Source: an uncultured Ruminococcus sp.
GTDB lineage: Bacteria; Bacillota; Clostridia; Oscillospirales; Ruminococcaceae
DNA length: 64,000 bases
Reading direction: 5' to 3'
Assembly: GCA_900541495.1 (NCBI GenBank)
Contig: UQKC01000001.1
Location: forward strand, 1 to 64,000
Below are positions 1-8,719 of this stretch, in pieces. The notes under the pieces are model-generated. The model was given only the letters and a program-made list of their open reading frames with translations, made no database searches and had not been told where the DNA came from. The position numbers and the translations under genes are program-made. How positions within the stretch are numbered: the stretch's first letter is position 1; each line of letters begins with the position of its first letter.

Positions 1-74
1 TGCAAGCAGATGAGGTGCTAAGGCTTTAGCCGGTGGTTTTTAGAGGTGACCTTAAAGGTTTCCTAAACTTATAG

Positions 75-103
75 TTGCATTATAACATATTTTGTGGTAT
101 AAT
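75..103 (+). promoter_or_regulatory. Promoter of the LysR-type regulator gene
   Basis: TTGCAT at 75-80 and TATAAT at 98-103 are separated by 17 bases, a good vegetative (sigma-A) promoter. It lies about 60 bases upstream of the regulator start. It overlaps a second promoter that reads left. Confidence 0.75.
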
Positions 104-107
104 TCAA
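79..107 (-). promoter_or_regulatory. Divergent promoter reading off the left edge
   Basis: On the minus strand TTGAAT (complement of 102-107) and TATAAT (complement of 79-84) are 17 bases apart. The two promoters are interleaved, so transcription in the two directions probably competes. LysR regulators often control a divergent neighbour from such a region. Positions 1-74 hold only the leader of that leftward transcript; no reading frame was found there. Confidence 0.55.
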
Positions 108-164
108 ATACATAATATGAATATCTGATATAAATTCAGGTTATGAAAATTGGGAGTTGAATTT

Positions 165-1058
165 ATGATCTCTGAAAGCAATCTGAACAGATACAGACTT
201 TTCTGTGCAGTAGCCGAATGTGAAAGTATATCAAAAGCGGCTGAGCTTAATTACATAAGTCAGCCTGCGATAAGCAAAGCGATAACGAAAATGGAAGAAA
301 GCCTCGGAACAGTGCTTTTTAACCGAAATCATAGGGGAGTAACGCTCACCGATGAGGGAAAAGTGTTCTATGATGAGCTTAAATCAGCTTTTGACATAAT
401 CAAAGCAGGCGAGGACAAGCTGCGCAGCATAAATGAACTTGGAATAGGTCGGCTTCGGCTCGGCGCAAGCTCTGTACTCTGCAAAGCGATGCTTTTGCCG
501 TATCTTAAAGGATTTATCAACGAAAATCCGCATATAAAAATAACTATCGAGTGCCAGTCCTCGTCAAGAATACATAAAATGCTTATGGACGGAGTCATCG
601 ATGTCGGACTTATGGTAAAACCCGATAATATGACCGAACTTTCATTCATATCACTCGGCGAAATAGAGGATATCTTCACTGCAACGCCGAATTATCTTGA
701 CAATCTTGCTCTGCGCAACGAATCGGATATATTTGAAAACGCCAATATAATGCTTCTCGACAGCGAAAATGTTTCCCGACATCATGTTGACAAATTTTTT
801 AAGGAAAATAACATTGAACCGAAACATATCCTCGAAGTCAGCAATATGGATATGCTCATCGAATTCACTAAGATCGGTATGGGCGTTTCCTGCGTTGTAA
901 AGCAGTTCGTTGAAAAGGAAATAGAAAGCGGTGAACTTAAGGAAATCCCTCTTAATTCAAAGATAAACACCCGTGAAGTCGGACTTGCATTTGTAAAAAC
1001 TTCACGGCTCAACGCAACAATGCAAAAGTTCATTGATTATGTTAACCGAGATAAATAA
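165..1058 (+). CDS. LysR family transcriptional regulator
   Basis: A 297-residue regulator of usual LysR length. Residues 1-60 form the winged helix-turn-helix DNA-binding domain (…ISKAAELNYISQPAISKAI…), and the rest is a periplasmic-binding-protein-like effector domain. The ATG at 165 is preferred to an in-frame TTG at 150 because GGGAG at 152-156 gives proper ribosome-binding spacing. It converges on ilvB across a shared terminator and diverges from an unseen gene to the left. Family membership is clear; effector and targets cannot be read from the sequence. Confidence 0.9.
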   Translation: MISESNLNRYRLFCAVAECESISKAAELNYISQPAISKAITKMEESLGTVLFNRNHRGVTLTDEGKVFYDELKSAFDIIKAGEDKLRSINELGIGRLRLGASSVLCKAMLLPYLKGFINENPHIKITIECQSSSRIHKMLMDGVIDVGLMVKPDNMTELSFISLGEIEDIFTATPNYLDNLALRNESDIFENANIMLLDSENVSRHHVDKFFKENNIEPKHILEVSNMDMLIEFTKIGMGVSCVVKQFVEKEIESGELKEIPLNSKINTREVGLAFVKTSRLNATMQKFIDYVNRDK

Positions 1059-1059
1059 A

Positions 1060-1105
1060 AACTGCCGCAGGACACATAAAAATGTCTTGCGGCAGTTGAT
1101 TTTTT
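1060..1105. terminator. Bidirectional terminator between lysR and ilvB
   Basis: Arms at 1060-1074 and 1083-1097 (AACTGCCGCAGGACA / TGTCTTGCGGCAGTT) pair over about 15 bases and are followed by six T on the plus strand. The minus strand ends in A/T-rich sequence, so it can stop both converging genes. Confidence 0.85.
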
Positions 1106-2780
1106 ACTTAATTTCAAGAATAGGTTCAGCAATAGATGCACCTGCAGGTACCATAGGAAGAACGTTTATATCCTTGTCGATAAGACAGTTGATAAGAACG
1201 GGGTGACCCGATGCAAGTGCCTTTTCAAGTGTAGGACGAACTTCTTCTTTTCTGCTGATAGTGTGAGCTTCAACTCCGAGAGCCTTTCCGAGCATCTCAA
1301 AATCGGTAGCCTTTTCAAGTGTTGTCTGCGAGAACTTGTTGTTGTAGAAAAGTTTCTGCCACTGACGAACCATTCCGAGAACGGAGTTATTGAATACAAG
1401 TTCAATTACGGGAAGATCATACTTTGCAAGCGTTGTAAGCTCATTCATATTCATATAGAAGCTTCCGTCACCTGCGATATTGATAACGTATTTGTCAGGA
1501 TTTCCGACCTTGCTGCCGATAGCAGCACCAAGACCGTAACCCATTGTGCCAAGTCCGCCCGAAGTTGCAATGCTGTTAGGCTTAGAGAAGTTGAAGAATT
1601 CAGCTGTCCACATCTGATGCTGACCGACTTCCGTTGTAATGATAGCATTTCCGTTTGTAAGCTCGCAAAGTGTTTCAAGAACATACTGCGGAAGAATATC
1701 ATCGGGGTCGGAAGAAACCTGAATAAGCGGATATTCTGCCTTCCACTTTTCAATTTCAGCCATCCATTCGTGATGATCCTGCTTTTCAAGCTTTTCGTTT
1801 ATAAGAGAAAGGGCAAGCTTTATATCTCCGACAACCTTATCGGTAACTTCGACATTCTTATTGATCTCGGCACTGTCGATCTCAAACTGAAGTATCTTTT
1901 TGCCCTGCATAATTTCATCAAAGCTCTTGGCGTTGCAGGTTACACGGTCAGAAAATCTTGAACCGACAACGATCATAAGGTCACATTCACCGACTGCAAG
2001 GGAAGAAGTCTTTGTTCCGTGCATACCAAGCATACCCGTATAGCGAGGATTAGTGTTGTCAAATGCAGCCTGTCCCATAAGTGTGAGTGAAACGGGGGCG
2101 TCAACGAGATCTGCAAACTTAGCGAGCTCATCAAATGCACCTGAAAGAACCGCGCCGCCGCCTGCATAGATCATCGGCTTCTTAGCAGCAGCAATAACCT
2201 TTACAGCATTTTCAATCTCTGCTTCGTCAACAGAATATGTAGGCTGCATCGGTTCTTTATGTTCAAATTCGCATTTTGCAGCAGTGATATCCTTAGGAAT
2301 ATCAATAAGAACAGGACCTTTTCTGCCCGAATTTGCAATATAGAAAGCTTCTCTGATAGTGTCAGCGAGTTCATTTACATCTTTAACAATGTAGTTATGC
2401 TTGGTGATAGGCATTGTAATGCCGGTGATATCAACTTCCTGGAAGCTGTCAAGACCGAGGAGAGATGTTCCGACGTTTCCCGTGATAGCAACCATAGGGA
2501 TACTGTCCATATATGCAGTCGCGATACCTGTAACAAGGTTTGTTGCACCCGGACCGGATGTAGCAATAACAACGCCGGTTTTACCCGTCGTACGGGAATA
2601 TCCGTCAGCAGCGTGTGAAGCGCCCTGCTCGTGAGAAGTAAGGATATGCTTTATCTTGTCGCTGTAATCGTAAAGTGCGTCATAAATGTTGAGCACAGCT
2701 CCGCCGGGGTAGCCGAAAACAGTATCAACTCCCTGTTCAAGAAGACATTCAAGTAAGATCTGTGAACCGTTCAATATCAT
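1104..2780 (-). CDS. ilvB: Acetolactate synthase, large (catalytic) subunit
   Basis: A 558-residue thiamine-diphosphate enzyme that condenses two pyruvates, or pyruvate and 2-ketobutyrate, in the first common step of valine, leucine and isoleucine synthesis. The N-terminal pyrimidine domain has the catalytic glutamate in SHEQGASHAADGY (Glu51). The C-terminal domain has the diphosphate motif GDGSF…N around residue 430. The start chosen follows GGGAG with good spacing; a longer frame begins 36 bases upstream. No small regulatory subunit (ilvN) is adjacent, so this may be a stand-alone or unlinked enzyme. Catabolic acetolactate synthase (alsS) is less likely from the sequence but not excluded. 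Confidence 0.92.
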   Translation of the reverse strand: MILNGSQILLECLLEQGVDTVFGYPGGAVLNIYDALYDYSDKIKHILTSHEQGASHAADGYSRTTGKTGVVIATSGPGATNLVTGIATAYMDSIPMVAITGNVGTSLLGLDSFQEVDITGITMPITKHNYIVKDVNELADTIREAFYIANSGRKGPVLIDIPKDITAAKCEFEHKEPMQPTYSVDEAEIENAVKVIAAAKKPMIYAGGGAVLSGAFDELAKFADLVDAPVSLTLMGQAAFDNTNPRYTGMLGMHGTKTSSLAVGECDLMIVVGSRFSDRVTCNAKSFDEIMQGKKILQFEIDSAEINKNVEVTDKVVGDIKLALSLINEKLEKQDHHEWMAEIEKWKAEYPLIQVSSDPDDILPQYVLETLCELTNGNAIITTEVGQHQMWTAEFFNFSKPNSIATSGGLGTMGYGLGAAIGSKVGNPDKYVINIAGDGSFYMNMNELTTLAKYDLPVIELVFNNSVLGMVRQWQKLFYNNKFSQTTLEKATDFEMLGKALGVEAHTISRKEEVRPTLEKALASGHPVLINCLIDKDINVLPMVPAGASIAEPILEIK

Positions 2781-2820
2781 TTTTAGGATCTCCCTTTCAA
2801 AAAAATGAAAATGCATTATC

Positions 2821-2867
2821 CGACAGATAAAATATTTTGACGTGATACATCGTGAAATTATCTGTCG
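2821..2867 (-). promoter_or_regulatory. Hairpin in the ilvB leader
   Basis: CGACAGATAA (2821-2830) and its exact complement TTATCTGTCG (2858-2867) form a 10-bp stem in the roughly 98-base leader between the ilvB promoter and start. It has no T-run, so it is not an obvious attenuator, and the leader is too short for a T-box. Confidence 0.4.
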
Positions 2868-2884
2868 AATACAATATAATTTAC

Positions 2885-2913
2885 ATTTTACCTCAAAATT
2901 TACTTTTTGTCAA
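2885..2913 (-). promoter_or_regulatory. Promoter of ilvB
   Basis: On the minus strand TTGACA (complement of 2908-2913) is followed after 17 bases by TAAAAT (complement of 2885-2890). Confidence 0.7.
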
Positions 2914-2997
2914 TGGATTTTTTGTAAAGTATGGTAACTTATATAATCATCATTCCACAACGGTTTATGTTCTTATAAAAACAATCCCATAAAATAA

Positions 2998-3026
2998 TTG
3001 ACTTATCAGCAAAAAAATGTTATAAT
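2998..3026 (+). promoter_or_regulatory. Promoter of the small membrane protein gene
   Basis: TTGACT (2998-3003), 17-base spacer, TATAAT (3021-3026), 40 bases before the start codon. Confidence 0.75.
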
Positions 3027-3065
3027 AATATAAAAAGTTTTGTACGTTTTTAACGGTTGGTGAAT

Positions 3066-3641
3066 ATGAAAAAAACTGAAGTTACCGAAAATATAAATTC
3101 AAAAAAAGTCAGCTATAAAGTATCTCTTGGCGGTATAGTTGCAGCGCTTTGCCTTACGCTGATGTTTCTGACAGCTGTTTTTCCTCCGCTGAATATGACG
3201 CTTCCGCTGTTTGCGGGAATGTTGATATCAGTAGTCGCGATCGAAATTTCACCTTCATGGGCGCTTGTGACATATATAGTTGTTGCGATATTGTCATTCT
3301 TCATAACGCCAGATAAAGAAGCCGCCATATTTTTCAGTGCGCTTTTCGGATATTATCCCGTGCTAAAAGATGCTGTTGACAAAATGAAAGCAAAGCTTAT
3401 AGCGTGGCTGATAAAGCTTGCGGTTTTTGACACTGCAATGATACTCATTTATTATATTACGATATATGTGCTTGGAACTCTTGATATTTTCGAGGAATTC
3501 GGATTTCTCGGCGACTTTATGATTCCCGTTCTGTTCATTGCCATAAGCCTAATTTATATATTGTATGATTATTGCCTAACAGTGATAAAAGAAGCCTACA
3601 TCAAATGGTTTAGACCAACTTTTCTAAGAAAATTCAAATAA
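3066..3641 (+). CDS. Integral membrane protein of unknown function
   Basis: A 191-residue protein with a short charged N-terminus and about five hydrophobic segments (roughly residues 23-65, 70-82, 112-133 and 145-165). The overall look recalls small Clostridia membrane proteins related to substrate-binding S components of vitamin transporters, but no diagnostic motif was recognised and no ATPase genes are near. The ATG at 3066 is chosen over a TTG nine bases upstream. It has its own promoter and terminator, so it is monocistronic. Confidence 0.75.
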   Translation: MKKTEVTENINSKKVSYKVSLGGIVAALCLTLMFLTAVFPPLNMTLPLFAGMLISVVAIEISPSWALVTYIVVAILSFFITPDKEAAIFFSALFGYYPVLKDAVDKMKAKLIAWLIKLAVFDTAMILIYYITIYVLGTLDIFEEFGFLGDFMIPVLFIAISLIYILYDYCLTVIKEAYIKWFRPTFLRKFK

Positions 3642-3642
3642 A

Positions 3643-3679
3643 AAAACGCTGCACCGTTGATTCGATGCAGCGTTTTTTA
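3643..3679. terminator. Bidirectional terminator
   Basis: AAAAACGCTGCA and TGCAGCGTTTTTT pair around a 12-base loop, with A- and T-runs on either side. It ends the membrane protein gene and the converging EAL-HDOD gene. Confidence 0.85.
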
Positions 3680-4912
3680 TCAATCTATCATATTGTCGTT
3701 AGCCTGTGTTAGACTGTTCCAAATGTCGTTTACATTCTCTACGCATTCAAAGTATTTCTGTGCAATGAGAGAAGACGGGATTCCAAGCTCTTCGGCAGCC
3801 GTACTCATATTTCTCCAATCAGCCTTTTCATACGAAAGAACAAGGGATAAAAGTATTCCTGCCTTGCCTTCGCCTTTGAGAAGACCGTTCTTTATCTCAT
3901 CGCTTATCGGGAGCTGTTCAAGCGCTTCATCAAGAGAAATATCCATAAGTTTATCAAGCGTTGAGAACATACCGAGAAGATAACCTTCGGAGCGTGAGAT
4001 AGGCATATCATGTGCAAGAATAACAAGCTCTGAAGCGAACATTGCTCGTAGGAACGAAAGCTTTACAAGCTCTTCCTGCGCACCATCGTCCTGCTTGAAG
4101 CTAAGAAGGTATATCCATTGTTTAAGCTGTCCAAGTCCCAAGATAACAAGCGCCTGCTTTACCGAACGTGCACGGTTTCTGAGCGCAAAGTAAGCAGAGT
4201 TTACAAGTTTAAGAAGAGAGTAGGTGAGTGATACATCACGGGAAATTATCTCTTCGATCTCGTCAATATCAGGCTCATCTCTTGTAACTGCGATCATAAG
4301 CAGGAAGAAGTTGCTCTGGAGATGATTAGCCTTTTTAACAGTAGATGAAGTTTTCTGAGCAAGATAAGAACCCTGAAAATATGAGCAACCGAGCGCCTTA
4401 GCACGTTCATACTGTTCAGCAGTTTCAACGTTATAAGCAATTACCTTTTTGCCGAATGACATACCGATCTTTACAAGATTTTCAAGCGAGGGATCTTCGC
4501 GCGAGAAGTTTATTTTGATATAGTCAACAATATCGAGTATACCGAAAAATCTCGGTGCAAATTCAAAGTCGATAACAGCGATCTTGTAGCCGCTCTGTTT
4601 GAGCTTTGTTATGTAGCTGTGCGACATCGGATTTGTGATAAGCGAGTCTTCGATCTGAATTACAAGCTTGCTTGTTTCAAACATTTTAGGAATGTTTTTT
4701 TCAAGCAGGCTTTGTGTAAAGGTCAGAAAAGCGACCTTGCCGCTCAAAAACTTCTCACTGTTCATCGAAGAAAGAAAGTTTTCGATAGCATTAGCAGCAG
4801 TCGAATCATCAGTCTGAGTTTCAGCAAAGCTGCTGTCAGCGTATAATATTTCATAGCCGAATGTTTTCTGGTTAGAATCCATAAGTGCTTGTCTTACAAT
4901 ATAAGAATCCAT
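3680..4912 (-). CDS. EAL-like and HDOD domain signalling protein (YuxH type)
   Basis: A 410-residue two-domain protein. Residues 1-200 form an EAL-type barrel in which the signature is GYEIL instead of EAL; only the distal FQGSYLAQ element is retained. The fold is therefore probably catalytically dead towards cyclic di-GMP. Residues about 200-385 form an HDOD domain (…LLKLVNSAYFALR…), a degenerate HD phosphohydrolase fold used for protein interaction. YuxH-like proteins couple such domains in signalling; the partner is unknown. Confidence 0.85.
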   Translation of the reverse strand: MDSYIVRQALMDSNQKTFGYEILYADSSFAETQTDDSTAANAIENFLSSMNSEKFLSGKVAFLTFTQSLLEKNIPKMFETSKLVIQIEDSLITNPMSHSYITKLKQSGYKIAVIDFEFAPRFFGILDIVDYIKINFSREDPSLENLVKIGMSFGKKVIAYNVETAEQYERAKALGCSYFQGSYLAQKTSSTVKKANHLQSNFFLLMIAVTRDEPDIDEIEEIISRDVSLTYSLLKLVNSAYFALRNRARSVKQALVILGLGQLKQWIYLLSFKQDDGAQEELVKLSFLRAMFASELVILAHDMPISRSEGYLLGMFSTLDKLMDISLDEALEQLPISDEIKNGLLKGEGKAGILLSLVLSYEKADWRNMSTAAEELGIPSSLIAQKYFECVENVNDIWNSLTQANDNMID

Positions 4913-5006
4913 AGCAATACTCCTGTTTTTAGAGATTTCATCAGTAGGTACAATGCTTTATATTTATTATAATACATTTTTGTGAAAATTACAATATTAT
5001 TTAAAA

Positions 5007-5657
5007 TTATAACAATTTGTTAAATGAATATACATATTTATCCGAGAGCGTTTTTATCATATCAATATCATTCTCAGAGTATTTATCGTAAACAGCGCAA
5101 ACATAAGCATCGGTTTTTGAAGCTGTCCTGACCGCAGTAAGCGTGTCTTCAAAAATAATGCATTTTGAAAGCGGATAGCCTGCTATTTCAGCTGCTTTTA
5201 GATAGATATCAGGTTCATTCTTGCTTTTTCCAACTTCATCTGTTGTAATAAAGCCGTCAAAAAGGTCATAAATGCCGCTTCTTTGCAATAAAGGCTCATA
5301 AAGTTCAGCAGGGGAGGCTGTTGCAAGGACTATTTTCATTCCCGCTATTTTCATCTCGCGCAAAAGTTCCGATGCGTAAGGTTTAAGCGGAATATTGTTC
5401 GCATATTCAATGCGGGCAAGTGCATTTATCTCTTCGGTAAATTCTTCGTCACTTATCGGAACGCCAAGCTTTCTCATAGCATCGGCAGCCTGCTGATAAG
5501 TCAGCGAAGCAAGCCTGACGATAAATTCATCGTCAGCTGTGATACCGTATTTTTCAAGAATAATTCTGTCAAGCTTTTCCCAGATTGTGTTGGAATCTGC
5601 AAGTGTACCGTCAAGGTCAAAAATCGCAGCAGAAAAACCGGTCAAATCAGCGTTCAT
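5007..5657 (-). CDS. HAD family phosphatase, beta-phosphoglucomutase-like
   Basis: A 216-residue haloacid dehalogenase-fold hydrolase. Motif I FDLDGTLADS (around residue 14) carries the nucleophile and acid/base aspartates. A helical cap follows, then motif II LATAS (about residue 117), and motif IV IIFEDTLTAV (about residue 168). The substrate is likely a small phosphorylated sugar or nucleotide but cannot be named. The start overlaps the end of the NYN gene by 11 bases, so the two are co-translated. Confidence 0.88.
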   Translation of the reverse strand: MNADLTGFSAAIFDLDGTLADSNTIWEKLDRIILEKYGITADDEFIVRLASLTYQQAADAMRKLGVPISDEEFTEEINALARIEYANNIPLKPYASELLREMKIAGMKIVLATASPAELYEPLLQRSGIYDLFDGFITTDEVGKSKNEPDIYLKAAEIAGYPLSKCIIFEDTLTAVRTASKTDAYVCAVYDKYSENDIDMIKTLSDKYVYSFNKLL

Positions 5658-6387
5658 TGATTTTCTCCTTTATAAGAACGACCTTAACGTTTGGGTTAAG
5701 TTCACTCGGAACTGAAATAATATCATAACGTCCGAATGATTTTATAAACGGTGTAAGTTTTTTGTATCCGAAGTGACGTACATCAAAGCTTGGGAAACGC
5801 TTTATAAGAATATTTCCGACATCACTGAGCGCCGCACATCCACTTTCGTCTGAAACATCGGAAACGATCTCGGCAACCGCACGTTTGATATTGGCTATAG
5901 TCATATCGTCCAAATCGTTATCACGCACTTCTTCTTTATCATCGGAAACCTTTTCTCCGCCGATTATTTCAAGATACTTAAAACGGTTGCAGGCAGCAAT
6001 AAATGCATTAGGCGTCTTTTTTTCGCCCATTCCGATAACATTCATTCCGGATTCACGAAGTCTTACCGCAAGACGGGTAAAATCACTGTCGCTCGAAACA
6101 ATACAGAAGCCGTCCACACTGCCCGAATAGAGAATATCCATTGCATCGATTATCATTGCAGAATCGGTCGAGCTTTTTCCCGTGGTATAACCGTACTGCT
6201 GAATGGGTGTGATAGAATGGTTGAGAAGAATATTTTTCCACGATGAAAGTCCCGGGCGTGTCCAGTCACCATATATTCGTTTATATGTTATCGTTCCTTC
6301 ATTTGAAATTTCGTCAAGTATTGCTTTAATATATTTATCCGAAACATTGTCTGCATCAATAAGAACCGCGTATTTTTTGTCTGACAT
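5647..6387 (-). CDS. NYN domain protein with C-terminal OST-HTH/LOTUS domain
   Basis: A 246-residue protein. Residues 5-140 form a NYN (PIN-like) ribonuclease fold, with acidic residues in VLIDADNVS (N-terminus), STDSAMIIDAMD and VSSDSDFTRLA that match the metal-binding positions. Residues about 165-240 resemble the OST-HTH/LOTUS RNA-binding winged helix (…GCAALSDVGNILIKRF…). The pairing is known from bacterial NYN proteins and suggests an RNA-directed nuclease; the target is unknown. Confidence 0.85.
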   Translation of the reverse strand: MSDKKYAVLIDADNVSDKYIKAILDEISNEGTITYKRIYGDWTRPGLSSWKNILLNHSITPIQQYGYTTGKSSTDSAMIIDAMDILYSGSVDGFCIVSSDSDFTRLAVRLRESGMNVIGMGEKKTPNAFIAACNRFKYLEIIGGEKVSDDKEEVRDNDLDDMTIANIKRAVAEIVSDVSDESGCAALSDVGNILIKRFPSFDVRHFGYKKLTPFIKSFGRYDIISVPSELNPNVKVVLIKEKINER

Positions 6388-6474
6388 TTTAAACCTCCGA
6401 TAATTAAATTGTATAGTAAAAATATTGTAGCGTTTATATTTCGAGAAAAATGTAAAAACGAGGTTTCTTTATGT

Positions 6475-7890
6475 TTAAAGATTGTTCAATCCATTGGAAT
6501 GTATTCTCTGTGGATAATCCTTAAATGCATAGTTAAGGTCAACTTCTCCGTCAATACCCTTGACCTTTCCTGTCGAACTGTACTGCCACATTCCATAATG
6601 ATAGTCGTAGTTGCTTATAAGACGTTCCTCGTCACCCCAGCAAGCGACCCAAATATCGTATGCTGTAAGCTGTTCTATATAGGTGTTGTCCGTGAGGAAT
6701 TTTGCTCCGCTGTATATCATTGCAAAATAGCCTGCATTTTCGAGTTCTTCCATAAATGCGGTTATGATGTTCGTGACTTCTTTGCGTGACATAGAATTGT
6801 AGAAGCTTTCCTCAATATCAAGAACAACAGGATATTCGGGGCTGTATTTTCTTATTGTTTTAAGGAAAAATCTCGCTTCTTTCTTGGCTTCGGAAACACT
6901 TCTTGCGTATGTGTAATGATAAAAACCGTAAGGAATACCGTATTTTTCACAGCCATTTACGTTCTGCTTGAGTTTTATATCAACATCAGTCGAACCAAAC
7001 GAGCTCCTTATCATTGCAAAATCGATACCACTCGTACTAACCTTTTTCCAGTTGATATCGCCCTGCCATTTTGAAACGTCAATTCCTTTGAAATATTCGC
7101 TGTAAACACTGACGCTGCAAACAGCCTTTTTGCCCGATGAAGTTCTTAAAACAATATCCGTTATTCCGTCGGAAATACCTGTAATAACGCCATTTGAGTC
7201 AACAGTTGCAACAGATGTATCTTCCGAACGGAAGCTTACTTCATCATAAGCGCCGAGAGGATAAAGAATATAGCTGAGCGTTACGCTGCTGCCCTGACGC
7301 AAAGTGATATTATCACTTATAGGAGATATCTTGGTTACCTTTTTATTACTTCCGCCATGAGCGTATGGGTCGGGAACAGTGACTTTGATACTTGCGGTCA
7401 ATCCCTTTGAAGTTTTAAGCTTGATAACAGCACTTCCTATACCTACTACCGAAACAAGTCCGTCATCATCGACCATTGCAACGCTTGGATTTATCGATCT
7501 ATATGTAACATAATCATCACTCCGTGCAGGATAAAGCTTATATTTTATCTGATAGGTACTGCCAAGGTTAAGTGTAGGCTTTAGATCGGAAGTAACACGA
7601 ATGCGATTTGCAGGAGTTGTGACCTTGGTTCGTTCATTGCTGCCGATAACGCCCTCCTGCTCTTCGATAACGCTACTGTTTTCATCACTGTTTGATGTAT
7701 TATCATCACTATTCGATGTTTCTCCACTGTTTTCATCAGTATCGGACATATCATCATCGAAAATTTCATCTATCATCGTATCTTCCGGATAATCATCTTC
7801 ATCATCTGCAAAAATGTTTATAGATGCTGCGCTTACAGACATAAGTATTGCAGTAAAAAGTGCAATTGATCTTGACATAAAATTCTTCAT
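6475..7890 (-). CDS. Secreted GH25 lysozyme with bacterial Ig-like repeats
   Basis: A 471-residue extracellular protein. A signal peptide (about residues 1-28, ending near FADDEDD) is followed by an acidic Ser/Asp/Glu/Asn-rich linker. Two Big_2 Ig-like domains (about 85-165 and 180-262) come next, and a C-terminal GH25 muramidase domain (about 265-460). GH25 hallmarks are GIDVSKWQG near its start and VVLDIEES carrying the catalytic Asp/Glu. It probably remodels or attacks cell wall. GAGGA lies 8 bases before the chosen ATG; a longer in-frame start exists at 7980 without a good binding site. Confidence 0.9.
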   Translation of the reverse strand: MKNFMSRSIALFTAILMSVSAASINIFADDEDDYPEDTMIDEIFDDDMSDTDENSGETSNSDDNTSNSDENSSVIEEQEGVIGSNERTKVTTPANRIRVTSDLKPTLNLGSTYQIKYKLYPARSDDYVTYRSINPSVAMVDDDGLVSVVGIGSAVIKLKTSKGLTASIKVTVPDPYAHGGSNKKVTKISPISDNITLRQGSSVTLSYILYPLGAYDEVSFRSEDTSVATVDSNGVITGISDGITDIVLRTSSGKKAVCSVSVYSEYFKGIDVSKWQGDINWKKVSTSGIDFAMIRSSFGSTDVDIKLKQNVNGCEKYGIPYGFYHYTYARSVSEAKKEARFFLKTIRKYSPEYPVVLDIEESFYNSMSRKEVTNIITAFMEELENAGYFAMIYSGAKFLTDNTYIEQLTAYDIWVACWGDEERLISNYDYHYGMWQYSSTGKVKGIDGEVDLNYAFKDYPQRIHSNGLNNL

Positions 7891-7948
7891 TTTAAAAATC
7901 CTCATAAAGTATTTGCGGTAAAATTGGTTTAAATGGTCATATATGTTT

Positions 7949-7977
7949 ATTGTATAACAATAGAGTCCTCTTGTCAA
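7949..7977 (-). promoter_or_regulatory. Promoter of the GH25 lysozyme gene
   Basis: On the minus strand TTGACA (complement of 7972-7977), 17 bases, then TACAAT (complement of 7949-7954). Confidence 0.75.
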
Positions 7978-8054
7978 CAAAATATTATATTTTTTTGCAG
8001 GTTTTTTTGCAGGTAATTTTTGTTTAAAATTACATTATTACCTTGTCAAAAATG

Positions 8055-8090
8055 ACAAAAAATCTGCATGACAAACAAATGCCATGCAGA
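8055..8090 (-). terminator. Terminator after cotJC
   Basis: On the minus strand TCTGCATG and CATGCAGA form an 8-bp stem followed by six T. It lies 8 bases past the cotJC stop codon and marks the original end of the cotJABC operon. Confidence 0.75.
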
Positions 8091-8097
8091 AATACAA

Positions 8098-8691
8098 TTA
8101 TTTTTTTTGTGAGATCTTATCAAACGCAGGGTTAAAAGCATAAAAGTTCTTGGAATTCAGGTTATCCTGCGTTATTCTTAAACTTTCACCAAAGCGCTGA
8201 AAATGAACAAGTTCACGTTGTCTTAGAAAACGTATCGGATCTTTTACATCGTTATCATCGGCAAGTCGTAGAATGTTATCATACGTTAAACGTGCTTTCT
8301 GTTCAGCGGCAAGATCTTCCGTAAGATCTGCGATAACATCACCCGTTGCCTGAAATGTAGTCGCCGAAAAGGGGGTTCCCGATGCAGCAATAGGATATAT
8401 TCCCGTTGTATGGTCAACGAAATATTTGTCAAATCCGCTTTCCTTTATCTGGCTTGGAGTAAGATTTCGTGTCAGTTGATAAACAATTGCAGAAACGATC
8501 TCCATGTGTCCGAGTTCTTCTGTGCCGATATCGGTCAAGGTCGCTTTGACTTTGCTGTACGGCATAGAATATCGCTGCGAAAGATATCTCATCGCTGCGC
8601 CCGTTTCGCCGTCAGGGCCACCAAGTTGTGTTATTATAAGCTGTGCAAGTTTGGGATTGGGATTTTTGATATTTACCGGGTATTGCAGTTT
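8098..8691 (-). pseudogene. cotJC: cotJC, 3' part (codons 7-203), separated from its start by the prophage
   Basis: This frame encodes all but the first residues of CotJC, a manganese-catalase-like ferritin-fold protein of the spore coat. Typical sequence is seen from LQYPVNIKNPNPKLAQLIIT onward. Metal-ligand motifs are present: Glu35 in GGPDGETGA, EELGHME and ERELVHFQRF-like RELVHFQRFG. Its AAA codon at 8691-8689 is the junction; the start codon is 30 kb away at 39193. Joining the parts gives 203 residues, a normal CotJC length. The internal ATG at 8592 would omit Glu35, so an independent protein is unlikely to bind metal. The recombinase gene just upstream could transcribe through it. Confidence 0.9.
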
Positions 8692-8717
8692 ACTTCAATA
8701 TCAATCATATACATAAA
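8689..8717 (-). other. attL: left prophage-host junction
   Basis: TTT (8689-8691) is the crossover core, reading AAA in cotJC. Leftwards is cotJC sequence; rightwards is the phage half-site. The 20 bases at 8698-8717 recur as an exact inverted copy at 39148-39167 by the right junction. Confidence 0.85.
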
Positions 8718-8719
8718 TA

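Noticed and set aside
1..74. Riboswitch or gene remnant at the left edge
   Set aside because: Some inverted segments are visible in the leftward leader, but the sequence is cut off and matches no family I recognise; all frames stop quickly.
1203..1961. A 252-codon open frame antisense to ilvB
   Set aside because: It lies wholly within a well-conserved gene, has no ribosome-binding site and has the composition of a shadow frame.
8098..8592. Intact short catalase-like gene starting at the ATG at 8592
   Set aside because: Upstream codons to 8688 clearly encode CotJC sequence in the same frame, including a probable metal ligand, so this is a separated 3' part and not an independent gene.
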